Positions 41,957 through 50,821 of a DNA stretch of 64,000 nt are shown here, one piece after another. A program made the translations under genes and the position numbers. The stretch covers positions 124,001 to 188,000 of the forward strand of contig NZ_LT578417.1 in NCBI RefSeq assembly GCF_900088535.1, read 5' to 3'. Under the pieces are notes generated by a model. It made no database searches, was not told the DNA's origin, and worked only from the letters and a program-made list of their open reading frames with translations. Position 1 is the first letter of the stretch. Every line of letters begins with the position of its first letter. This DNA comes from Cyanobium sp. NIES-981 (GTDB lineage Bacteria; Cyanobacteriota; Cyanobacteriia; PCC-6307; Cyanobiaceae).

Positions 41957-43523
41957 GGTCTTCCCCCAGCAGGGTGAGCGCGGCGTAGGCCAGCATCAGC
42001 GCCGCCAGCTCGTCGTAGGCGAAGCTGCTGAGGGCTTCCAGCAACTGGCTCCCCAGGCCCGTGGCCCCCACCAGGCCCACCACCACGGATTCGCGCAGGA
42101 TCACATCGGCCCGGTAGGCGCCGTAGGCCAGGTAGGGCCGTGCCAGGGCGCTGAACCGCCCGTAGAGCAGGGCCAGCCGCGGCCCGGCCCCGGCGCCCTC
42201 CAGGGCCTGCTCCACCGTCTCGCCGCGGTGCTCGGCACTCTCCAGCAGCAACCGGCCCAGCACCCCCAGGTTGTGGAGCCCCAGGGCCAGGGCCCCGGTG
42301 ACCACCCCGGGCTGCAGCACGAAGAGCAGCAGCAGCGCGATCAGCGGCGGTGGCCACAGGCGTGCCAGGGCCCACAGACCCCGCAGGACGGCCCGCCCCA
42401 GGGGCCAGGGGCGCACCAGCAGCAGCAGCAGGGGCGCCAGCCCGACCGCCAGGGCCGCGGCCAGCAGGGTGAGCCCGAGTGTGTGGCCGATCAGGCTGGG
42501 CCAGGGCAGTGCCGCCACGGCGGCCCAGTCGGCGGGGGGCAGGGGCGGCAGCGGCTGCCAGCGCAGCAGGCCGCGGGGATCCACCTGCAGGGCCCAGCCC
42601 ACCACCGCGAGCACCGGCAGCAGCACGGTGCCGGCCAGCACCAGTTCCCGCCCGCTGCGGCCCACCCGGCGGCCCGCCTGGGCCTGGGCGCCCCGGGCGG
42701 TGAGGCTGAGCCGCGACGGCATCGTCCAGCGGCGCCGCAGCAGGCCCACCAGCCCCTCCAGCAGCAGCATGGCCGCCAGCAGCAGCCACAGGCCGGTCCA
42801 CAGTTCCCGGAAGGCCAGGGACTGCAGCGTCAGCCGCAGTTCGGTGCCCAGGCCGCCGAGGCCGAACACTCCCAGCAGGGTGGCGCTGCGCAGGGCGCAT
42901 TCGAGCCGGTAGCCGCCGTAGCTCAGCAGCTGGGGCAGCAGCGGCGGGCCCAGGGCGGTGAGCAGGGCCGCGGGGGCGCCCACGCCGGAGGCCGTGAGGG
43001 CCTCAAGGCTCCCGGTGGGCAGCGCATCGAGCTGGTCGCCTACCACCCGTGCCACCAGGGCCCCGAAGGGGATGGCGATCGCCAGCACGGCCACCGCCGG
43101 CTGCAGGCCCACCAGCTGCAGCAACAGCAGGCCCCAGAGCAGCTCGTGGATGGAGCGGGGCAGGGCCAGCAGGCGCCGGATCAGCTCCGCCGGCCATACC
43201 AGGCCGCTGCAGCGCTGCCACACCAGCCGCGCGCTCAGGACCCCGAGCACCAGCCCCAGCGCCAGGCTCAGGGCCCATCCGAGCAGGGCCATGCCCACGG
43301 TCACGCCCAGGCCGGCGAGAGCGGAGCCGAGCACCAGCGGATCCAGCGATGGGCGCAGCGCCGCCAGGGCGAACCGCCCCACCAGGCTCCAGCCGCCGCC
43401 GTGGCTGAGGGCGGGCAACAGCACCGCCAGGGGCAGCAGCACCAGCGCCGGCGCCAGCACCCACAGGGGAGCCGCCGGCCGGCGGCGCCACCACCGGCCT
43501 CCGTGGGCCGCCGTGCCGGTCAT
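41919..43523 (-). CDS. Fused double-permease subunit (PhnE-type) of ABC transporter
   Basis: 534 residues, about twice the length of a single PhnE permease, with two binding-protein-dependent transport domains in tandem. EAA-like loops are seen in each half: EALTASGVGAPAALLTALGP (first) and EQALEGAGAGPRLALLYGRF (second). Each half has about six helices. A fused permease replaces the usual pair or homodimer. It lies 21 bases after the ATPase gene and its own stop overlaps mnmH convergently. Confidence 0.85.
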   Translation of the reverse strand: MTGTAAHGGRWWRRRPAAPLWVLAPALVLLPLAVLLPALSHGGGWSLVGRFALAALRPSLDPLVLGSALAGLGVTVGMALLGWALSLALGLVLGVLSARLVWQRCSGLVWPAELIRRLLALPRSIHELLWGLLLLQLVGLQPAVAVLAIAIPFGALVARVVGDQLDALPTGSLEALTASGVGAPAALLTALGPPLLPQLLSYGGYRLECALRSATLLGVFGLGGLGTELRLTLQSLAFRELWTGLWLLLAAMLLLEGLVGLLRRRWTMPSRLSLTARGAQAQAGRRVGRSGRELVLAGTVLLPVLAVVGWALQVDPRGLLRWQPLPPLPPADWAAVAALPWPSLIGHTLGLTLLAAALAVGLAPLLLLLVRPWPLGRAVLRGLWALARLWPPPLIALLLLFVLQPGVVTGALALGLHNLGVLGRLLLESAEHRGETVEQALEGAGAGPRLALLYGRFSALARPYLAYGAYRADVILRESVVVGLVGATGLGSQLLEALSSFAYDELAALMLAYAALTLLGEDLSDRLRRRLLAG

Positions 43524-43544
43524 CGCTGGGCTCTCACGGTGTCC

Positions 43545-44309
43545 TCACGCCCGGCACTCCATGGGCTCCGAGCCGGCGTAGAGCGCCGCCAGCAGGCCGC
43601 TGTCCACCTCCTGAAGGGGCCGGTCGAACTGCAGCCGCCCGCCCCGCAGTCCCACCACCCGGTCGAAGCCGTGGAGCAGGTCCGGGCGGTGCAGGCTCAG
43701 CAGCAGGGCCCGGGGCGCCCGGCCCTCCTCCAGCAGCAGCTGCAGCAGCTCGCCGGCCAGGCGGGGATCCAGGCTGGCCAGCGGTTCATCGGCCAGCAGC
43801 AGCATGGGCTCCTGGCGCAGCAGCCGGCCGAGGGCCACCCGCTGGCGCTGGCCCCCGGAGAGCGCGGCTACTGGTCGGTCGAGCCAGGCCGGATCCAGAT
43901 CCAGCCGCCGCAGGAGGGCGGCGCAGGCGTCGCTTTCGAGCGGCAGCAGCAGGTTGAGCAGGGCCCGCGGCCAGCCCCACTGGCCCAGGCGGCCGGCGTT
44001 GAGGTTCTGCTGCACGCTCAGCTCCTCGATCAGGCGCAGGTCCTGCCAGAGGGTGCCGATGCGCGCCTGCTGACGGCGCCGGGCGCGCGCCGACCGGGCC
44101 CGCTCCCGGCCCTGCCAGCGCAGCCGACCCCGCTCCGGTGTGAGCACGCCGTTGGCCACCGCCAGCAGGGTGCTCTTGCCGGCGCCGCTGGGCCCCAGCA
44201 GGGCCACCCGCTCCCCCGCCCGCAGCCGCAGGCTCACCCCGTCCAGGCGGGGCTGGCCGCGGCCACGCACATGGATCTCCTCCAGCTCCAGCACCCAGGC
44301 CGGATCCAT
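43545..44309 (-). CDS. ABC transporter ATPase (PhnC-like)
   Basis: 254 residues. Walker A LLGPSGAGKSTLLAVANG (about residue 36), Q-loop IGTLWQDLRL, signature LSGGQRQRVALGRLL, Walker B LLLADEPLASLD and H-loop LLSLHRPDL are all intact. It resembles PhnC of phosphonate-type importers. The start overlaps the stop of the substrate-binding gene by one base. Together with the fused permease it forms a complete importer. Confidence 0.87.
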   Translation of the reverse strand: MDPAWVLELEEIHVRGRGQPRLDGVSLRLRAGERVALLGPSGAGKSTLLAVANGVLTPERGRLRWQGRERARSARARRRQQARIGTLWQDLRLIEELSVQQNLNAGRLGQWGWPRALLNLLLPLESDACAALLRRLDLDPAWLDRPVAALSGGQRQRVALGRLLRQEPMLLLADEPLASLDPRLAGELLQLLLEEGRAPRALLLSLHRPDLLHGFDRVVGLRGGRLQFDRPLQEVDSGLLAALYAGSEPMECRA

Positions 44310-45316
44310 CAGCGGATCTTGCCCACCTGGCGCCCCACCGCCTCGATCGCGTCGTACTGCCTGTTGCTGGCGGGTACGAAGCTGTCGGCACCGAAGAGCT
44401 CCAGGATCTGGGCCTGGCGCGGATCACTGGACTTCAACCCGGTGAAGGCCTGCTCGAGCCGCTGGGTGAAGCCCTGGCCGTAGTCCTTGTCGAGGCCGGG
44501 CTGCACCACCCAGGTGTAGTTGGCGTAGCCGGGCGTGCGCCACAGCTCCACCACCTTGGTGGGGTCCACCTTGCCCTCCTCGATCCGGCTGCGCCACACC
44601 TGTTCGTTCACCACGCCGGCGTCGTAGGTGCCGCTCTCCACCAGGGCGATCAGGGCGTCGTGGCTGCCGCTGAAACCCGGATTGCCGCCGGCGAAATCAC
44701 CCAGCTGCACGCCGGCCTGGTTGAGGTAGTACTGGGGCATGAGGCGGCCGGAGGTGGAACTCTCCGAACCGAAGGTGAAGCGCTTGCCCTTCAACTGCCG
44801 CAGGCCGCTCTGCTCGCTGAAGGGCTTGAGGCCGCTGTTGGGGTTGGCGATGAACACGCTGTGGAAGGAGCGGTCGATGTCCCGCTGGGCCAGGGCGCGG
44901 GCCCCGGGTTTCTGCAGCCAGGCCTGCACGCCGGTGAGGCCGCCGAACCACACCAGATCCAGGTCACCGGTGCGGAAGGCGCTCACGGCGGCGGTGTAGT
45001 CGGTGACCGGCACGAAGCGCACGGGCACCTTCAGCTGCTCGCCCAGCTCCTCGGCCACCAGGCCATAGAGGCGGTTGAGCTTCTCGGGGTTCTGGTCGGG
45101 AATGGCGCCGATGCGCAGCACCCGCTTCTCGTTGGGTCGGACGGCCTCGCTGCTGCTGCCATCCGGGGCCGAGGCGCCGTCGGGCCGGGGGGAACAGGCC
45201 GTTGGCAGCAGGCCGATCAGGAGCAGGCCGGCGAGCGCAACGGCCCAGGGTTCTCGTGGGGACAAGGGTCGAGATTCAGGGGACGACCGGATGATCCTGC
45301 CCGCCCGTGTGACCAC
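44309..45316 (-). CDS. Substrate-binding lipoprotein, putative selenate/phosphonate type
   Basis: 335 residues from GTG. The N-terminus carries an Arg-rich lead, hydrophobic core and lipobox LPTAC, so it is a lipoprotein on the periplasmic face. The mature domain begins with VLRIGAIPDQNPEKLNRLYG, and has VTDYTAAVSAFRTGDLDLVW and GSHDALIALVESGTYDAGVV, the PhnD/TIGR04553-like pattern. TIGR04553 proteins are associated by genome context with selenium use. The adjacent mnmH supports selenate or selenite; phosphonate or phosphite cannot be excluded. Confidence 0.82.
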   Translation of the reverse strand: MVTRAGRIIRSSPESRPLSPREPWAVALAGLLLIGLLPTACSPRPDGASAPDGSSSEAVRPNEKRVLRIGAIPDQNPEKLNRLYGLVAEELGEQLKVPVRFVPVTDYTAAVSAFRTGDLDLVWFGGLTGVQAWLQKPGARALAQRDIDRSFHSVFIANPNSGLKPFSEQSGLRQLKGKRFTFGSESSTSGRLMPQYYLNQAGVQLGDFAGGNPGFSGSHDALIALVESGTYDAGVVNEQVWRSRIEEGKVDPTKVVELWRTPGYANYTWVVQPGLDKDYGQGFTQRLEQAFTGLKSSDPRQAQILELFGADSFVPASNRQYDAIEAVGRQVGKIR

Positions 45317-45340
45317 CCATGGGTGAGAGCCTGCTGGGGA

Positions 45341-46594
45341 TCAGAGCGCGGTGAGGAAGCGCTGCAGCCGCTCGAGGCCGTCCTCGATCGTGGCCGGTGC
45401 AGCGGCGCAGGAGAGGCGGATGCAGCGGTCGTCGCCGAAGGCCACACCGGGCACCACCGCCAGCCCCACCGCGTCGAGCAGCCGCTCGCACAGGGCCATC
45501 GAGTCCAGACCGTAGGCGCTCACGTCCGGGAAGGCATAGAAGGCCCCTTCCGGCGTCGGCAGGGTGACGCCCGCCATGGCCTGGAGCCCGCGGCTCAGCA
45601 GCGCCCGCCGCTGGCTGAACTCGTCGGCCATGGCCCGCACGCAGTCGCGGGAGCCCTCGAGGGCCGCCAGGGCGCCGTACTGGGCAAAGCTGCAGACGTT
45701 GCTGGTGGACTGGCTCTGCAGGGCCGCGGCCGCGGCGATCACCGGTTCGGCACCGGCCAGCCAGCCGACGCGCCAGCCCGTCATCGCCCAGCCCTTGGCG
45801 AAGCCGTTGACGGTGAAGATCCGGCCAGCCAGGTCCGGGGCGACCGCGGCGAGGCTGTGGTGCTGGTGGCCGGGGGCGAGCAGGAATTCGTAGATCTCAT
45901 CGCACACCACCGCCACGTGGGGATGGCGGCGCAGCACGGCGGCCACGGCCTCCAGCTCGTGGCGCGCGAGCACGATGCCGGTGGGGTTGCCGGGGCTGTT
46001 CAGCACCAGCAGCTTGGTGGCCGGGGTGATCGCCCGCTCCAGCTGGGCGGCATCCAGGCGGAAGCCCCGGGAGGCCTCACAGGGCAGCAGGGTCACCGAA
46101 GCACCGGCCAGACGGGCGATCTCGGGGTAGCTCAGCCAGTAGGGAGCCGGCAGCAGCACGGTGTCGCCGGGGCCCAGCAGCACCTGGAAGAGGTTGTAGA
46201 GGGCCTGCTTGCCCCCGTTGGTCACCATCACCTGCTCACGGCGGGTGGGGATGCCGTTCTCCTGCGACAGCTTGGCGGCGATCGCCTCGCGCAGGGCCGG
46301 TTCGCCCGCCGCCGGTCCGTAGCGGGTGTGCCCCGCCTCCAGGGCCGCCGCGGCGGCCTGGCGGATGAAGGCGGGGGTGTCGAAATCCGGTTCGCCGGCG
46401 CTGAGGCTGCAGATGTCGCGGCCCTCCCCCTTCAGCTGCTTGGCCCGGGCGGCGATGCCCAGGGTCAGGGAGGGGTGCAGGGCCCTGGCGCGCGGGGAGA
46501 GGAGGTCGGCGCCGAGGCGGGGCTGGGGCGGGCTGGTGATGCCTGGACCCACCAGGCCCGCGCCCGCGATCGGGAGGCTCGTCCCGGTGGCCAT
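45341..46594 (-). CDS. aspC: Class I aminotransferase (aspartate type)
   Basis: 417 residues from ATG. PLP-binding lysine in FTVNGFAKGWAMTGWRVGW (about residue 275), substrate Asn in LNSPGNPTGIV, Asp-Tyr in VCDEIYEF and Arg in CIRLSCAAA. The order of motifs matches the AspC/alpha-type (class I, subgroup gamma) enzymes. An upstream frame would add 37 low-complexity residues, so the ATG at 46594 is preferred. Role: transfer of amino groups between aspartate or similar donors and 2-oxoglutarate. Confidence 0.9.
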   Translation of the reverse strand: MATGTSLPIAGAGLVGPGITSPPQPRLGADLLSPRARALHPSLTLGIAARAKQLKGEGRDICSLSAGEPDFDTPAFIRQAAAAALEAGHTRYGPAAGEPALREAIAAKLSQENGIPTRREQVMVTNGGKQALYNLFQVLLGPGDTVLLPAPYWLSYPEIARLAGASVTLLPCEASRGFRLDAAQLERAITPATKLLVLNSPGNPTGIVLARHELEAVAAVLRRHPHVAVVCDEIYEFLLAPGHQHHSLAAVAPDLAGRIFTVNGFAKGWAMTGWRVGWLAGAEPVIAAAAALQSQSTSNVCSFAQYGALAALEGSRDCVRAMADEFSQRRALLSRGLQAMAGVTLPTPEGAFYAFPDVSAYGLDSMALCERLLDAVGLAVVPGVAFGDDRCIRLSCAAAPATIEDGLERLQRFLTAL

Positions 46595-46778
46595 GGCGCT
46601 GGTGTCGTGGCTGGCGCTGCTGGTTGCGGCAGTGGCCAGCATCCCTTGGTCCGGCATGGGCGGGGGGCCGGCGTGGAGACAGCGCGGCTCAGGCGTCTTC
46701 GCCATCCTGCACCACGCCTGCCCCCTGCAGGGTTCGAACTGGCACGAAAGCCGCCGTTCCGCCCAGCTCTGTCACAGG

Positions 46779-47531
46779 ATGGCGCACACCGTCGCTGCCC
46801 GCTCCGCCCCGATGCCGCAGCCGTTCACCACCGGCGAGTCCGGCCAGCCCGATCTGTTCGGCACTCTGGCGCCCACCCCGGGCCCTGCTTCGGGATGGGC
46901 AGCGCCTGCGCCCGACCCGGATCTGGACCTGGAGGGGGTCGCGGCGGCCTGTGCCCTCTGCCGGCGCTGCGGCCTGGCGGCGACCCGGCAGCAGGTGGTG
47001 GTGAGCCGCGGCAACCCCGACGCCCGCCTGATGGTGATCGGCGAGGGGCCGGGGGCCCAGGAGGATGCCAGTGGCCAGCCCTTCGTGGGGCGGGCCGGCC
47101 AGCTGCTGGATCAGATGCTGGCCAGCGTGGGGATCGACTCCAACCGCGATGCCTACATCTGCAACGTGGTGAAGTGCCGTCCGCCGGAGAACCGCAAGCC
47201 CACCCCGGCGGAGATGGCGGCCTGCCGCCCCTGGCTCGACCGCCAGATCCAGCTGAATGATCCCGCCGTGATCCTGCTGGCGGGCGCCACGGCGATGGAG
47301 GGGGTGCTGGGCGTGAAGGGCGGCATCACCCGCCTGCGCGGCCAGTGGCGCCAGGGCAGCGGGCCGGTGCTGGACGGGCGCTGGCTGATGCCGATCTTTC
47401 ATCCCTCCTATCTGCTGCGCAATCCCTCGCGCCAGTCCGGCAGCCCCAAGTGGCTCACCTGGCAGGACCTCCAGGACGTGCGGCGCCGGCTGGATCAGGA
47501 CGGGGCCCGCCGATCCGGCGGCGGTTTGTGA
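46779..47531 (+). CDS. Family 4 uracil-DNA glycosylase (Fe-S)
   Basis: 250 residues. Core motifs: GEGPGAQEDASGQPFVGRAG (uracil-binding loop) and IFHPSYLLRNPSRQ. Cys residues in ALCRRCGL, NVVKCRPPENRKP and MAACRPWL are placed to bind the 4Fe-4S cluster of family-4 enzymes. It excises uracil from DNA. Start is ATG at 46779 or, 11 codons later, at 46812 (MPQPFTTGESG); the N-terminal part is Pro-rich and variable. ispG follows 30 bases on. Confidence 0.88.
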   Translation: MAHTVAARSAPMPQPFTTGESGQPDLFGTLAPTPGPASGWAAPAPDPDLDLEGVAAACALCRRCGLAATRQQVVVSRGNPDARLMVIGEGPGAQEDASGQPFVGRAGQLLDQMLASVGIDSNRDAYICNVVKCRPPENRKPTPAEMAACRPWLDRQIQLNDPAVILLAGATAMEGVLGVKGGITRLRGQWRQGSGPVLDGRWLMPIFHPSYLLRNPSRQSGSPKWLTWQDLQDVRRRLDQDGARRSGGGL

Positions 47532-47561
47532 CAGGCTTTGGCCAACCTCCGGCCCCCTGCC

Positions 47562-48815
<1,254 letters not shown>

Positions 48816-48944
48816 ACGGGCCAGCGCCGCATCGCAGGTTGATCGGAGGTTGCCCCTTCCCGGACCGGTCATCCGCCGCCGGGGCCACCGTCGATCGGCG
48901 CTAGGTTGTTTTCAAGTATCCCGTCCCCTGACAGGGTTTCGTCC

Positions 48945-50291
48945 ATGGGCAGCGCGCGCACCAGTCTGATCGTGCTGGTCAGCGTGGGTGCCTGTGCCGC
49001 CACGGCGGTGATGGCGCGCGAGGCGGTCATCTCCCCGGGCGGCGCCGGAACCATCACCGACAGCCCCAAGGAGGTGATCGACCAGACCTGGCAGATCGTC
49101 TTCCGCGACTATCTCGACATCAACGGCAAGTACACGCCTGAGCAGTGGAGACAGCTCCGCCGCGATGTGCTGGCCAAGACCTACGGCACCCCCAAGGATG
49201 CCTACGAAGCCATCCGGGGCATGCTGGCCACCCTGGACGATCCCTACACCCGTTTCCTGGACCCCCGGGAGTTCAAGGAGATGCAGATCGACACCTCCGG
49301 AGAGCTTTCCGGGGTGGGCATCCAGCTGAGTCTGGAGAAGGAGACCAAGGATCTGGTGGTGGTGGCGCCGATCGAGGGTTCTCCGGCCTCCCGGGCCGGT
49401 GTGATGCCCAAGGATGTGATCACCGCCATCGACGGCAAGAGCACCAAGGGGATGAGCACCGAGGATGCGGTGAAGCTCATCCGGGGCCAGGCAGGCACCA
49501 CCGTGACCCTCACCCTGCGCCGCAAGGGCCAGAGCCTCGAGGTTCCCCTGGTGAGGGATCGCATCGAGCTGCATGCGGTGGATCACCAGATCAACGTCAC
49601 CCCTGATGGCGTGAAGGTGGGCTACATCCGGCTGAAGCAGTTCAACGCCAACGCCACCAAGGACATGCGCGTGGCGGTGCGTGAGCTGGAAGCCCAGGGG
49701 GTGCAGGGCTACGTGCTCGATCTGCGCAGCAACCCCGGTGGTCTGCTGGGGGCGAGTGTGGAGATCGCCCGCCAGTGGCTCAACGAGGGCACCATCGTGT
49801 CCACCAAGACCCGCAACGGCATCACCGATGTGAAGCGGGCCACCGGCCGTGCCCTCACCGACAAACCCCTGGTGGTGCTGGTGAACGAGGGCTCCGCCAG
49901 TGCCAGCGAGATTCTTTCCGGCGCCCTGCAGGACAACAACCGGGCCGTGCTCGTGGGTCAGAAGACCTTCGGCAAGGGACTGGTGCAATCCGTGCGGGGG
50001 CTTTCCGATGGATCCGGCATGACGGTGACCATCGCCAAGTACATGACCCCCAAGGGTCGTGACATCCACAAGCACGGCATTGACCCGGATGTGCCGGCCA
50101 AGATGACCGAGCAGGAGGCCCAGCGCCTTCAGCTCAAGGACCTCGGCACGGCCAGGGACAGCCAGTACCGGGTGGCCGAATCCACCCTGCGCAAGCGGCT
50201 GCAGGCTGCAAACGCCGTGGGGGGCAGCTTCAATCCCGGCAGTGCCAACGTGCCGGCGGCCCTGGGCGCATCCGCCGGCTCACGCCCCTGA
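48945..50291 (+). CDS. ctpA: C-terminal processing peptidase CtpA
   Basis: 448 residues from ATG. A hydrophobic N-terminal segment (LIVLVSVGACAATAVMA) suggests export to the thylakoid lumen or periplasm. The PDZ domain lies at about 110-190 (SGVGIQLSLEKETKDLVVV), and the protease carries the Ser in NEGSASASEILSGAL and Lys in GQKTFGKGLVQSV, the S41 Ser-Lys dyad. CtpA removes the C-terminal extension of the D1 precursor in photosystem II assembly. Three CtpA-like paralogues exist in cyanobacteria; choice of A is from overall form. Confidence 0.85.
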   Translation: MGSARTSLIVLVSVGACAATAVMAREAVISPGGAGTITDSPKEVIDQTWQIVFRDYLDINGKYTPEQWRQLRRDVLAKTYGTPKDAYEAIRGMLATLDDPYTRFLDPREFKEMQIDTSGELSGVGIQLSLEKETKDLVVVAPIEGSPASRAGVMPKDVITAIDGKSTKGMSTEDAVKLIRGQAGTTVTLTLRRKGQSLEVPLVRDRIELHAVDHQINVTPDGVKVGYIRLKQFNANATKDMRVAVRELEAQGVQGYVLDLRSNPGGLLGASVEIARQWLNEGTIVSTKTRNGITDVKRATGRALTDKPLVVLVNEGSASASEILSGALQDNNRAVLVGQKTFGKGLVQSVRGLSDGSGMTVTIAKYMTPKGRDIHKHGIDPDVPAKMTEQEAQRLQLKDLGTARDSQYRVAESTLRKRLQAANAVGGSFNPGSANVPAALGASAGSRP

Positions 50292-50314
50292 AAGGGCAGT
50301 CCGCAGTGGAGTCC

Positions 50315-50557
50315 ATGGCTGACCTCCCGTCGATCTGGGCGCTCAAGCCCTGGTGGTGTCAGCCCTGGAGCATCCTGCTCACCGGCGCCTCTGCTCCGGT
50401 TGTCTCCTGGCTGCTGCTGCAGCGCTGGTGGGTGACCGCACCGGCCGTGGTGGCGGTTCTCCTGTGGTGGTGGCTGTTTCTTGTGATGGTGCCGAACGCC
50501 TACCGCCATTCGCAGCAGTCAGCCGGAACTCCCGGCGAAGGCGGGGCTGAGGGCTAA
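50315..50557 (+). CDS. Small membrane protein, DUF6737-like
   Basis: 80 residues from ATG (MADLPSIWALKPWWCQPWSI). The Lys-Pro-Trp-Trp-Cys-Gln-Pro-Trp motif followed by two hydrophobic helices (ILLTGASAPVVSWLLLQ and APAVVAVLLWWWLFLVMV) fits the DUF6737 pattern of small cyanobacterial membrane proteins. Function unknown. It follows ctpA by 23 bases, so probably shares its transcript. Confidence 0.72.
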   Translation: MADLPSIWALKPWWCQPWSILLTGASAPVVSWLLLQRWWVTAPAVVAVLLWWWLFLVMVPNAYRHSQQSAGTPGEGGAEG

Positions 50558-50566
50558 GCCTGAGGG

Positions 50567-50737
50567 TCAGGCGACAGGCTGCATCAACCCACCACCTGGG
50601 CCCGAGTCGTCATCGTCATTGTTCTCGTTGGGACCCTGCAGCAGGGCGAAGAGGCCGAGGGCCACGGCGCTGAAGACGGCGGAAATCAGGCTCAGGTCTG
50701 CGCCAACGCCGCCTCCGGCCCCCATCACCTCACCCAT
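50567..50737 (-). CDS. Small single-helix protein downstream of mfd
   Basis: 56 residues from ATG: Gly-rich start (MGEVMGAGGGVGADLSL), one membrane helix (ISAVFSAVALGLFALLQG) and an acidic, Asn/Asp-rich end (NENNDDDDSGPGGG). No family recognised. The 84 bases before it (50738-50821) are A/T-rich for this genome, with GATACT as a possible -10 on the minus strand. It ends nine bases from the convergent DUF6737-like gene. Confidence 0.6.
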   Translation of the reverse strand: MGEVMGAGGGVGADLSLISAVFSAVALGLFALLQGPNENNDDDDSGPGGGLMQPVA

Positions 50738-50821
50738 GCAGCTCCGTCCTCGTTTACAAAACTCTCAGTATCGTAACGAAGTTTCGCTCGGGCTGGGTCG
50801 CCGCCCGTTGCCGGCCCGGAC

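Noticed and set aside
41907-44483. 858-codon plus-strand open frame
   Set aside because: Almost entirely Gln/Gly/Pro/Ala composition and antisense to the well-defined ABC permease and ATPase genes.
44660-47260. 866-codon plus-strand open frame
   Set aside because: Antisense shadow of the binding protein and aminotransferase; low-complexity translation.
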